Shown one piece after another: positions 9,373 through 17,444 of a DNA stretch of 64,000 nucleotides. This stretch comes from Stenotrophomonas sp. 24(2023). GTDB lineage: Bacteria > Pseudomonadota > Gammaproteobacteria > Xanthomonadales > Xanthomonadaceae. The notes beneath the pieces were generated by a model. It did not search any database and had not been told where the DNA came from. It was given only the letters and a program-made list of their open reading frames with translations. A program made the position numbers and the translations under genes. The DNA lies in NCBI RefSeq assembly GCF_030913365.1, contig NZ_CP133160.1, positions 930,001-994,000 of the forward strand. The letters run 5' to 3'. Each line of letters opens with the position of its first letter. The first letter of the stretch is position 1.

Positions 9373-9523
9373 GCGATCTCTCCAGTCGGCGGTAGTGAAG
9401 GACGTCCCGTCGGCTGGCGGGGACCGGGTGATTCTCCCTGATCGGGGAGCGCTGCGGTAGCGCTGGAAGGCATCGGCCGGGCATCACCCGGTGCTGCCGG
9501 GAAAAAGAGGACGACCGGGCAGT

Positions 9524-9540
9524 GCCGGGCCACGCCCGGC
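9524..9540 (-). terminator. Possible terminator after the GNAT gene
   Basis: Perfect 7-bp stem gccgggc (9524-9530) with gcccggc (9534-9540), just past the acetyltransferase stop. On the minus strand a CTCTTTTT tract comes only some 14 bases later, so function as a terminator is uncertain. Confidence 0.4.
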
Positions 9541-9545
9541 CACCG

Positions 9546-10082
9546 TCAGGGCAGCTGCGTGCGTACCCGGGCGAACCGGCGCAGGTCGTGCAGCACCCCG
9601 CGCTTGTAGATGGCACAGCGCTCCAGCCCCTCTTCCTGGAATCCGTTCTTTTCCAGTACCCGGGCCGAGCCGATGTTGAAATCGACCACGGTCGCCTGCA
9701 GGCGGAACAGGCGCAGTTCGTCCATCACCCACGGGGCGAACACCGCCACCGCACGGGTCATCAGGCCCTGGCCCCAATGGGCCTGGCCCAGCCAGTAGCC
9801 CAGCTCGGCGGTATGCCCGCGTTCGGCGGTGCCGGGCTGGGCGCCCAGGCTGCCGCAGGCCTGGCCATCGATCTCGATGGCCAGGTTCAACGTACCGGGG
9901 GCCAGTACCCGCCCGGCCAGGAAGGCCTCGCCATCGGCGCGGGTATACGGGTACGGGAAGCGGTCGCGCAGCCCGCGCGACACCTCCGCGTCATCGGCAT
10001 GACGCAGCAGGGCGTCCAGATCATCGCTACGCCAGGGGCGCAGGATGAAACCCTCCCCGTGCAGGCTGACCGCCTCAGGCAT
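9546..10082 (-). CDS. GNAT family N-acetyltransferase (RimJ-like)
   Basis: Predicted 178 residues, one GNAT domain. It begins FILRPWRSDDLDALL, typical of the RimJ/RimL and spermidine-acetyltransferase group. The acetyl-CoA-binding loop appears as YWLGQAHWGQGLMT and motif B as NIGSARVLEKNGFQEEG, followed by a C-terminal strand. Substrate unknown: RimJ/L types acetylate protein N-termini, small molecules or drugs. Its start overlaps the end of the RND pump gene by 8 bp (10075-10082), so it is the third gene of the efflux operon. That context makes a role in modifying an effluxed compound worth considering, but this is inference. Confidence 0.9.
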   Translation of the reverse strand: MPEAVSLHGEGFILRPWRSDDLDALLRHADDAEVSRGLRDRFPYPYTRADGEAFLAGRVLAPGTLNLAIEIDGQACGSLGAQPGTAERGHTAELGYWLGQAHWGQGLMTRAVAVFAPWVMDELRLFRLQATVVDFNIGSARVLEKNGFQEEGLERCAIYKRGVLHDLRRFARVRTQLP

Positions 10083-13000
10083 GGCCGCCCACCGACGGTG
10101 TTTCCGCCTCCTGCCGGTCCAGTTCGCGCTTGACCGCTTCCGGCGAACGGGTGAACGGGGCCAGCCGCGCGTAGAACGCCGGCACCACGAACAGCGACAG
10201 GAAGGTGGACAGGGTCACGCCGAACATGATCACGATGCCGATGGTGCCACGGCTGGCCGAGCCCGGGCCACCGGCCACCACCAGCGGGATGGCCCCCACC
10301 ACCGTCGCGATGGAGGTCATCAGGATCGGCCGCAGGCGCACCATCGACGATTCGATGATGGCCTGGCGCACGCTGCGCCCGTCATCACGCAGCTGGTTGG
10401 CGAATTCCACGATCAGGATGCCGTTCTTCGCCGCCAGGCCGACCAGCATCACGATGCCGATCTGGCTGAACAGGTTCACCGTGCCGCCGCTGACCCACAG
10501 GCCGACCAGCGCACCGAGCACGCCCAGCGGCACGGTCAGCATGATGGTCAAGGGATGGATGAAGCTCTCGAACTGCGCGGCCAGCACCAGATACACCACC
10601 AGCAGGGCCATGGCGAAGGTCAGCAGCACCGCGCTGCCCGAGCTCTGGTATTCGCGCGACTCGCCCTTCCAGTCGATCTGCGCGTGCTGCGGCAGTTCCT
10701 CGGCCACCACCTGCTGTGCCCAGGCGATGGCCTCGCCCAGCGGGTAGCCCGGGGCCAGGCCGGCACTGATGGTGATCGAGCGCAGGCGGTTGAAGCGGTT
10801 CAACGTACCGGCTTCGGCCACCTCGCTCAGCGTGACCAGGTTGGACAGCGGTACCAGTTCGCCGGAACCGGCGCGCACACGGATGGCCGCCAGGTCGGCC
10901 GGGGTGGCACGGCCGCTGCGGCCGGCCTGCACCAGCACGTCGTACTCCTCGCCGTTGTCCACGAAGGTGGTGACACGGCGCGAGCCCATCATGGTTTCCA
11001 GCGCCGAACCAATGGCGGTGACCGGCACCCCCAGATCGGCCGCACGCTGGCGGTCGATGTTCACCCGCATCTGCGGGCGGGTTTCCTTGTAGTCCGAATC
11101 GACGCCGACCAGCCCGGGATTGTCGGCCATGCGCAGCAGCACGCGGTCACGCCACTGGGCGATTTCCGCATACTCCGGCCCGCCGAGCACGATCTGGAAC
11201 GGCTGGCCGCCCCCACGCACCAGGCCACCACCGACCTGGGTGCGCACGCGCACGCCACGCAGGGTATCCAGTTCCTTCTGCAGCGCGTTGGCCACGTCGG
11301 GCGTGTTGTCGGTGCGCTGCCGCCAGGGCTGCAGGAACACGCTGACACGACCAGTGTGCATTTCCTCGCTGGCGCCCCAGCCGCCGGGCACGCGCGGGTT
11401 GGCGCGCACGATCGGCTTGTCCGGCCCCACGTGCGGCGCCAGCAGCGCCTCGACCTGCTGCACCTGTGCCACGGTGTAGTCGTAGCCGGCACCTTCCGGG
11501 CCATCGATCATGATCTGGAACGAACCGCGGTCTTCGGCCGGTGCCAGTTCCGAGGGCAGGATCTTCAGCAGCCCCCAGGTTGCCAGCAGGGCCAGCGCCA
11601 TCACCACCAGGTAGATCCAGGTGCGCTCCAGATGGCGGTCGAGCAGGCGGCCATAGGCCCCGGCCAGGCGTTCCAGATGGCGGTTGACGAAGCCGTGCAG
11701 GCCACGCGGCGCCTGCCCGGTGTGCGGCTTGAGCAGCTTGGAGGCCATCATCGGCGTCAGCGTCAGCGCGACGAATGCCGACAGCGCCACGGCTGCGGCC
11801 AGCGCCACGGCCAGTTCGCGGAACAGGCGCCCGGTGTTGCCTTCCAGGAAGCCGACCGGCAGGAACACCGCCACCAGCACGGCCGTGGTGGCGATCACCG
11901 CGAACGCCACCTGCGTGGTACCGCGCTTGGAGGCCACCAGCGGTGGTTCGCCCAGGTCGATGCGGCGCTGCACGTTCTCCACCACCACGATCGCATCATC
12001 CACCACCAGGCCGATGCACAGCACCAGCGCCAGCAGGGTCAACAGGTTGATGGAGAAGTCGAACGCGTACAGCGCGATGAACGCCGCGACCAGGCAGACC
12101 GGCACGGTCACGGCGGGAATCAGCGCGGCGCGGAAGCTGCCCAGGAACAGCCAGATCACCGCCAGCACCAGGATCATCGCTTCCACCAGCGTGGCGTAGA
12201 CGCGGTCCACTGCCGCTTCGATGAAGGTGGTGTTGTCGAAGGTGACGAAGATCTGCGTGCCCTGCGGCAGCGTCAGCGCCACGCGCTCGGCTTCGGCGCG
12301 CGCGGTACGCGCCACGTCCAGTGCATTGGCGGTGGAGGTCTTGACGATGCCCAGGCCGATGCCCGGCTCGCCGTTGCTGCGGAAATAGGCACGGCGCTCG
12401 GCCGACGCCAGTTCGATGCGGGCCACATCGCCCATGCGCACCACATACCCGTCGCGGCCCTTGCCCAGCGGAATGGTCGCGAAGTCTTCCGGCTTGATGT
12501 AGTTGCGCTCCACGCGCAGGGTGAAGTCGCGGTCGGCCGATTCGATGCGACCGGCCGGCAGCTCCACGTTCTCGTTGCGCAGGGCCGATTCCACATCACC
12601 GGTGGTCAGCCCGCGCGCGGCCAGCTGGTCACGGTCCAGCCAGATGCGCATGGCATAGCGCTGGCGGCCACCGATGCGCACCTGCGCCACGCCGTCCAGG
12701 CTGGAGAAGCGATCGACCACGTAGCGGTCGGCATAGTCGCTCAGTTCCAGCGTGTCCATCGTGGTGGAGGACATGTTGAACCAGATGATCGGGTCGGCAT
12801 CGCTCTCGACCTTGGCGATTTCCGGCGGGCGCGCCTCTTCGGGCATGCGGTCGGCGACGCGGCTGACCGCATCGCGCACATCGTTGGCGGCCGCCTCGAT
12901 ATCACGGTTGGAGGTGAACTCGATGCTGACCTGCGCGCGGCCGTTGGTGCTGCGCGCGTTGATGGTGTCGATGCCTTCGATGCCGGCCAGCGCATCTTCC

Positions 13001-13200
13001 AGCACCTGGGTGATGCGGCTTTCGATCACCGCGGCCGAGGCGCCGGTGTAATCCACCGATACCGACACGATGGGCGGATCGATCGCCGGCAGCTCGCGCA
13101 GGGTCAGGCGGGTGAAGGACATCACGCCCAGCACCAGCAGCAGCAGGCTCATCACCACGGCCAGCACCGGCCGCTGGATGGAAATGTCGGACAGTTTCAT
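10075..13200 (-). CDS. RND efflux pump, inner-membrane permease (HAE1 family)
   Basis: Predicted 1041 residues, the full length for a hydrophobe/amphiphile RND exporter, which works as a proton-driven trimer. It opens MKLSDISIQRPVLAVVMSLLLL, followed by the first periplasmic domain. The proton-relay aspartates Asp401-Asp402 sit in LVVDDAIVVVENV in transmembrane helix 4. The second half has the repeat architecture, with IVMLVGLAAKNGILIVEF in its core. Sequence style is closest to the MdtB/MdtC/MexK-like branch. S. maltophilia carries several RND systems; I cannot say which this is. It overlaps the adaptor gene by 4 bp (ATGA) upstream and the GNAT gene by 8 bp downstream. No outer-membrane channel gene is present, so it must borrow a TolC-like channel. 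Confidence 0.95.
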   Translation of the reverse strand: MKLSDISIQRPVLAVVMSLLLLVLGVMSFTRLTLRELPAIDPPIVSVSVDYTGASAAVIESRITQVLEDALAGIEGIDTINARSTNGRAQVSIEFTSNRDIEAAANDVRDAVSRVADRMPEEARPPEIAKVESDADPIIWFNMSSTTMDTLELSDYADRYVVDRFSSLDGVAQVRIGGRQRYAMRIWLDRDQLAARGLTTGDVESALRNENVELPAGRIESADRDFTLRVERNYIKPEDFATIPLGKGRDGYVVRMGDVARIELASAERRAYFRSNGEPGIGLGIVKTSTANALDVARTARAEAERVALTLPQGTQIFVTFDNTTFIEAAVDRVYATLVEAMILVLAVIWLFLGSFRAALIPAVTVPVCLVAAFIALYAFDFSINLLTLLALVLCIGLVVDDAIVVVENVQRRIDLGEPPLVASKRGTTQVAFAVIATTAVLVAVFLPVGFLEGNTGRLFRELAVALAAAVALSAFVALTLTPMMASKLLKPHTGQAPRGLHGFVNRHLERLAGAYGRLLDRHLERTWIYLVVMALALLATWGLLKILPSELAPAEDRGSFQIMIDGPEGAGYDYTVAQVQQVEALLAPHVGPDKPIVRANPRVPGGWGASEEMHTGRVSVFLQPWRQRTDNTPDVANALQKELDTLRGVRVRTQVGGGLVRGGGQPFQIVLGGPEYAEIAQWRDRVLLRMADNPGLVGVDSDYKETRPQMRVNIDRQRAADLGVPVTAIGSALETMMGSRRVTTFVDNGEEYDVLVQAGRSGRATPADLAAIRVRAGSGELVPLSNLVTLSEVAEAGTLNRFNRLRSITISAGLAPGYPLGEAIAWAQQVVAEELPQHAQIDWKGESREYQSSGSAVLLTFAMALLVVYLVLAAQFESFIHPLTIMLTVPLGVLGALVGLWVSGGTVNLFSQIGIVMLVGLAAKNGILIVEFANQLRDDGRSVRQAIIESSMVRLRPILMTSIATVVGAIPLVVAGGPGSASRGTIGIVIMFGVTLSTFLSLFVVPAFYARLAPFTRSPEAVKRELDRQEAETPSVGGHA

Positions 13201-14321
13201 CCGCCGTTACCCGTGGCCGGCGTACCGGCCGGCACGGCCGGTGGTGCGGGCATCGTTTCCGGTGCAGGCGCATTGACCGGCGCGGTGTCCTTGGCATCGA
13301 CCTTCAGGCCCGGGCGCAGCTTGCCGGTACCGTCCACCACGATGCGCTGGCCGGCCTGCAGGCCCTGCCGGATCTCCACCACACCGGCGCGGCGCGCCCC
13401 GGCCACGATATCCACGCGCTCCACGGTGGCATCGTCCTTGATGCGGTAGATGAAGGAATCCCGCCCCACCTGCACCACCGAGATTTCCGGCACCACCAGC
13501 GCCTGGCGCTCGGGGCGGAAGATGCGCACGTCCAGCAGCATGCCCGGGCGCAGGGCATGGTCGGTGTTGGCGAAATCGGCCCGTACGGTGACCGCGCGGG
13601 TGGCCGGATCGACGCGGGCATCGATCGTGCTGACCTCGCCTTCAAACGTACGGCCCGGCCAGGCCACGCTGGTGGCCTGCACCTTGTCGCCGTTGGACAG
13701 CGAGGCCAGTTCGGCCTCCGGCACCTGGAAATCCACGTGCATGCGTTCGATGTCGTCCAAGGTGGTGATCACCGTGGTCGGTGTCACCAGCGAGCCCGGG
13801 CTGACCTGGCGGATGCCGAGCACGCCGGCGAACGGCGCCCGCACACGGCGGTCGCCGATGTCCGACTGCATCTGCACCACGCGCGCCTCGGCCGAATCGC
13901 GGATGGCCTTCTGCGTATCCAGCGTGGCGCTGGACACCAGCCGCTGGGTGGCCAGCTCACGCTGGCGCCGGTACAGCTGGTCGGCTTCGGCGAAGGTCGC
14001 CTGGGCCTGGGTCAGCGCCGCTTCCTGGGCCAGACCGCGCAGGGTCACCAGCGGGGTGCCCGCGGCCACCTGCTGCCCGCTTTCAAAGTGGACGCGCTCG
14101 ATGATCTCGCTGACCTTGGCGGTGACCGTGATCGATTCGCGTGCCTTGGCCGTGCCCAGCGCCTGCAGCGTGTCGCTCCATGCCGACGGCGCGACGACCT
14201 GGGCGGTCACCGGCACGGCCGCACCGCCCTGCCGGGTGGCAGCCTCCTCTTTTCCCCCACAGGCGGTGAGGGTGGCCAGTCCCAGGCCAAGGAGCACGGT
14301 CGCGGCGCTACGTCCCAACAT
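13197..14321 (-). CDS. RND efflux periplasmic adaptor (membrane fusion protein)
   Basis: Predicted 374 residues, starting MLGRSAATVLLGLGLATLTACGGKE: a lipoprotein signal with the lipobox LTAC, so the protein is expected to be anchored in the inner membrane facing the periplasm. Domains in order: half of the lipoyl/barrel-sandwich region (VTAKVSEIIERVHFESGQQVAAGTPL), an alpha-helical hairpin (about 110-165), the second lipoyl half (RVRAPFAGVLGIRQVSPGSLV), a beta-barrel and a membrane-proximal domain. The C-terminus ends in a Pro/Ala-rich tail. It links the pump to an outer-membrane channel. The start is placed at the ATG at 14321; upstream in-frame sequence codes a basic stretch without a signal. 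Confidence 0.93.
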   Translation of the reverse strand: MLGRSAATVLLGLGLATLTACGGKEEAATRQGGAAVPVTAQVVAPSAWSDTLQALGTAKARESITVTAKVSEIIERVHFESGQQVAAGTPLVTLRGLAQEAALTQAQATFAEADQLYRRQRELATQRLVSSATLDTQKAIRDSAEARVVQMQSDIGDRRVRAPFAGVLGIRQVSPGSLVTPTTVITTLDDIERMHVDFQVPEAELASLSNGDKVQATSVAWPGRTFEGEVSTIDARVDPATRAVTVRADFANTDHALRPGMLLDVRIFRPERQALVVPEISVVQVGRDSFIYRIKDDATVERVDIVAGARRAGVVEIRQGLQAGQRIVVDGTGKLRPGLKVDAKDTAPVNAPAPETMPAPPAVPAGTPATGNGG

Positions 14322-14490
14322 GAACACATCCAGTCTATGCACGACCGGCGAGTGTAGGCGCGCCCTGATGAAACCCGTATGTGCCAAGCGTTTACCGCCC
14401 TGCCGGGTGGGCCGCGATAGCGCCGTGAACCGCTTCCGTGCAAGGGTTGCCGGGGCGGTGTCACCGTGTGTCGGGGTGTATCCACGCGCG

Positions 14491-14539
14491 GCATGGCGGA
14501 AAGCGTGCCCCTTCACCGGAAAGGGGCACGCCGCCATGC
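14491..14539 (-). terminator. Strong two-tier terminator hairpin of the copper receptor gene
   Basis: Inner 11-bp stem gcgtgcccctt (14503-14513) with aaggggcacgc (14521-14531), enclosed by an outer stem gcatggcg (14491-14498) with cgccatgc (14532-14539). Read on the minus strand the inner stem is followed by TTT. It lies 38-86 bp beyond the receptor stop codon. Confidence 0.75.
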
Positions 14540-14576
14540 GGCCACGGGCCGGTCCCGCCTGGCCCGGCCGGTCGCG

Positions 14577-16643
14577 TCAGTACCGGTAGTTCAGCTTCAT
14601 CCAGAGGCTGCGCCCCGGCTCATTGATGCGCACCGGATCGGCGGGGAAGCCGAAATCGGCGCTGCCGGCCAGGTTCAGGTGCTCGCTGTAGGCGCGGTCG
14701 AACAGGTTGTCCACCCCGGCACTGAGCTGCAGCTGCGACGAGAAGCGGTAGGCCGCATTGAGCGCCAGCGTGGCGAAGCCGGCACTGGGCCCCAGGTCCT
14801 GGGCGACCACCGTGCCCTGCCCGATCGCGACACGGTGCTGGGCCGTGACAGCACGCAGCAAGGCCCCGGCACTCCAGTTGCGGCCTTCCCAGCCAGCCTG
14901 CAGGCGCGCTTCCAGCGGTGGCATCTGCGGCAGCGGGCGGTGCTCATCCGTGTTCTCGCCCCAGGCGTAGGCCAGCGTGCCGCCCACGGTCCATTGCCGG
15001 GACAGCTGCCACTGCGCCCCGGCCTCCGCCCCGGCGATGCGCGCGTCGATGTTGCCGGCCTGGCTGCTGCTGCCCATCATGCCCCCGGCGTGGTAGGTGA
15101 ACAGGATGTAGTCACGCAGCTGGCCGGCATAGGCCGACACCCAGGCCTGCAGGCGCGGGCCCTTGTACTGCAGGCCCACATCCAGCTGCGTGGTGCGCTC
15201 GGGCCGGATGCCCGCGAACGCGTTGGCGGCCCCCGCCGGGCCACGGTCGGGTGAAAACAGTTCCCAGTAGTCGGGCATGCGCGCGCTGTGGCCCAGCCCG
15301 GCATACCCGGTCAGGCCCGCGGCGACATCACGCTCGATGCGCAGGAAACCGCTGCCCAGCCACTGCCGGCGCTCCTGCCCTGCGGTGGGGTTGGGCATGT
15401 CCATCATCATGCCGCGCACCGCGGTGCGGTCATCGCGCACGCGCGCGCGGTCGATGCGCAGGCCCCCGATCCAGCGCTGCGCGGTACCGGCCCCCAGTGT
15501 CAATTCGCTGAACACGCCCTGCCGGCGGAACTGCGCATCTTTCGTCCAGGGTACTGCCCGGTAGGCATCGCGCCCCATCGCGCTGCGGCCACGATGGCGA
15601 CTGTCCTCGGCATCCACGCCGGCCACCAGCTGCACATCCTGCCAGCGCCACTCAGCACTGATACGGCCGCCGCGCGTGCGCCGGTCCACATTGGACGCCA
15701 TCGGCATGGGCATGCTGCTGGCCGGTTTGGGTGTGCGCAGGGTGTAGTTGTCCATCACGTGGTCGGCCTCGTTGTCGTACACGTTGGCCTGCAGCGTCTC
15801 CCACGCGCCGGGCAGGTTGCGCTTCTCGAAACGTGCGGCATAGCTGGTGCGCTCGAATGCGGCACCGTCCATGCCACGGCCGGCATAACGGGCGATGGCA
15901 TCGCCGGCACCGGCGGATACCTCCAGCAGCGTGTCGGCGTCGGGCGTCCAGCCGATGGCCACATCGCCATTCCACTTGCGCCACTTCGACGGCACCACCT
16001 CACCGTGGCCATCCTTGTAGTCATCCGCTTCGGAGCGGTTGCCGCTGGCGCGCACATACCCGGTCGGATTGCCCAGGGTCAGGTCGAGCACCTGGTCGTT
16101 GCGGTCGCGCGCGCCCACCAGCGCGCTGGCGCTCGCCCGCAGCCCCGGCGTGTCGAAACGCGGGGTATCGCGCTCGAAGCGCACGGTGCCGGCCGAGGCA
16201 CCCGCGCCCCAGCGCACGCTCTGCGGGCCCTTGATGACGGTCAGCCGGTCGAAGGTTTCCGGCGCGATGTAGGACAGCGGGTTGTCCATGCGCGAGGGGC
16301 ACGCGCCGATCAGGTTGCCATCGTTGCTGAGGATGTTCAGGCGCGAACCGAACATGCCGCGCAGCACCGGATCGCCATTGGTGCCACCGTTGCGGACGGT
16401 GGAAAAACCGGGGACGGTCTTGAGGTAATCGGCGCCATCGCTGGCCGGTACCGGCTGCCGCGGCAGGCGCGGGTCGGTCACCCAGTGCAGCGGTGAGGAC
16501 GGTGCGGCGGCAGTGACCACCAGGGTTTCCAGGGTGCGCGCCTCATCAGCGGGCGCGGCGTGGGCCAGTGGCGCGGCCAGCGCAAGGCCAAGGGCGACAG
16601 GCAGGCGCGTGCGCGCGCCCGCAGGGCGGGACGTCATGTTCAT
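14577..16643 (-). CDS. TonB-dependent copper receptor (OprC/NosA type)
   Basis: Predicted 688 residues with signal peptide (cleavage near LAHAAPADE), TonB box region (ETLVVTA), plug domain and 22-strand barrel ending LWMKLNYRY. The plug has features of the OprC/NosA copper-receptor subgroup: NGGTNGDPVLRGMFGSRLNIL, NDGNLIGACPSRMDNPLSYI and TVIKGPQSV. Methionine clusters (SSMPMPMASN, RGMMMDMPNP, AGGMMGSS) are candidate copper contacts. The receptor would move copper, or a copper complex, across the outer membrane with energy from TonB-ExbBD. The ATG at 16643 is used because ggagc precedes it and gives the best signal peptide. It is 71 bp behind a Met/His-rich DUF2946 gene, supporting a metal unit. 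Confidence 0.92.
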   Translation of the reverse strand: MNMTSRPAGARTRLPVALGLALAAPLAHAAPADEARTLETLVVTAAAPSSPLHWVTDPRLPRQPVPASDGADYLKTVPGFSTVRNGGTNGDPVLRGMFGSRLNILSNDGNLIGACPSRMDNPLSYIAPETFDRLTVIKGPQSVRWGAGASAGTVRFERDTPRFDTPGLRASASALVGARDRNDQVLDLTLGNPTGYVRASGNRSEADDYKDGHGEVVPSKWRKWNGDVAIGWTPDADTLLEVSAGAGDAIARYAGRGMDGAAFERTSYAARFEKRNLPGAWETLQANVYDNEADHVMDNYTLRTPKPASSMPMPMASNVDRRTRGGRISAEWRWQDVQLVAGVDAEDSRHRGRSAMGRDAYRAVPWTKDAQFRRQGVFSELTLGAGTAQRWIGGLRIDRARVRDDRTAVRGMMMDMPNPTAGQERRQWLGSGFLRIERDVAAGLTGYAGLGHSARMPDYWELFSPDRGPAGAANAFAGIRPERTTQLDVGLQYKGPRLQAWVSAYAGQLRDYILFTYHAGGMMGSSSQAGNIDARIAGAEAGAQWQLSRQWTVGGTLAYAWGENTDEHRPLPQMPPLEARLQAGWEGRNWSAGALLRAVTAQHRVAIGQGTVVAQDLGPSAGFATLALNAAYRFSSQLQLSAGVDNLFDRAYSEHLNLAGSADFGFPADPVRINEPGRSLWMKLNYRY

Positions 16644-16714
16644 CGGACAGCTCCAGGGTACGCAGGCACGCACGGCGCCCGGTCAGGCGTCGTGCGGCGT
16701 AGTCGGCAGGGAAT

Positions 16715-17152
16715 TCAGCGGACGGCGGCGCGGACGGGCGGGCCCCGCGCGGCATGCGCAGGCCAGCGCGGCAGGGGCAGGAGCGGGCGGGTCCACGGGA
16801 AGGCCAGGCGCGGTCGCCACTGCAACGGCAGCAGCAGGACCACCACGGCCAACCAGGGCAGCAGGCGCATGGCCAGCACACAGTAGTCGCAGGCCTCGCC
16901 GTGCATCGCATGCGGATCGGCCGGGCGTGCGGGTGCATCCGGTGCAGCGCCGTGCTGATCGTGCCCAGCCATGTCCATGCCCATGTCGTGCATGTCATGG
17001 CCCATGGCAGCGTGGTCCATCCCCATCATCGCCGCAGGGTCCATCGGCTGCGCCTGCAGCACGCGGCTGACCAGCGGCGCGAGCACCATCAGCAGCGTCG
17101 CCAGGACGGCGAGCTGGAGCAGAAGGCGCTGCGGACGGAACAGGCGGGTCAT
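16715..17152 (-). CDS. DUF2946 family protein, Met/His-rich
   Basis: Predicted 145 residues. A hydrophobic N-terminus (PQRLLLQLAVLATLLMVLAPLVSRVL) serves as signal or anchor. Then comes a stretch dense in Met, His and Asp (MMGMDHAAMGHDMHDMGMD and beyond, about residues 40-75), a DUF2946-type CxxC (GEACDYCVLA) and a second hydrophobic helix (LLPWLAVVVLLLPLQW). Methionine/histidine arrays of this kind bind copper in many periplasmic proteins. DUF2946 genes are often next to copper-linked TonB receptors, as here. A role in periplasmic copper binding or delivery is inference. The ATG at 17152 precedes the hydrophobic helix; the frame is open upstream without a better start. Confidence 0.85.
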   Translation of the reverse strand: MTRLFRPQRLLLQLAVLATLLMVLAPLVSRVLQAQPMDPAAMMGMDHAAMGHDMHDMGMDMAGHDQHGAAPDAPARPADPHAMHGEACDYCVLAMRLLPWLAVVVLLLPLQWRPRLAFPWTRPLLPLPRWPAHAARGPPVRAAVR

Positions 17153-17286
17153 CCCGCCAGTGTAGAGGCGGGTCCAGGGGAGGCCGTGCGACGAACCGTC
17201 GCAGGAGGGGGACGGCGCAGGTACGTCCCTGTCGCCTTGGCCACAACCGGCCCCACCCCGCCGTCGACAGATCTCCGCGATCTGCA

Positions 17287-17376
17287 GTAGATCCACGCCC
17301 TGCGTGGATGAAGTTCCATCGGAATCGAATATTTCGAATTGGAATCGAAATGCATCCACGCATGGCGTGGATCTAC
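17287..17376. repeat. SMAG-type REP dimer (inverted pair, 90 bp)
   Basis: Two REP units face each other. The left unit starts GTAG at 17287 and carries the stem atccacgc/gcgtggat; the right unit is its reverse complement and ends ctac at 17376. The 90-bp length is the same as the three dimers at 27.2-27.5 kb. GTAG heads plus a short imperfect palindrome are the hallmark of the S. maltophilia GTAG (SMAG) REP family. The central part (tatttcgaattggaatcg) is itself partly palindromic. It sits between the DUF2946 promoter side and the LysR gene end. Confidence 0.9.
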
Positions 17377-17377
17377 C

Positions 17378-17397
17378 GTGTCGACCAGGGTCGACAC
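17378..17397. repeat. 20-bp palindrome next to the REP dimer
   Basis: gtgtcgacc (17378-17386) and ggtcgacac (17389-17397) form a perfect 9-bp inverted repeat around ag. It starts one base after the REP dimer. It looks like a second small intergenic palindrome family; a role as a terminator for the LysR gene is possible. Confidence 0.6.
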
Positions 17398-17416
17398 CTG
17401 CCAACAGCCGCCGGAA

Positions 17417-17433
17417 CAGGGCTGCAAGCCCTG
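17417..17433 (-). terminator. Hairpin after the LysR-type gene
   Basis: Stem cagggct (17417-17423) with agccctg (17427-17433), loop gca, 11 bp past the stop codon of the LysR-type gene. No U-run. Confidence 0.45.
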
Positions 17434-17444
17434 CTCGACCAACC

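Noticed and set aside
6622..9441. 939-codon plus-strand frame
   Set aside because: Antisense of the TrmH and AGCS genes, low-complexity His/Gln/Gly translation, no start signals.
10045..13449. 1134-codon plus-strand frame opposite the RND pump gene
   Set aside because: Gln/His/Arg-rich translation without domains; it mirrors the pump gene and is the usual antisense artefact of high-GC coding DNA.
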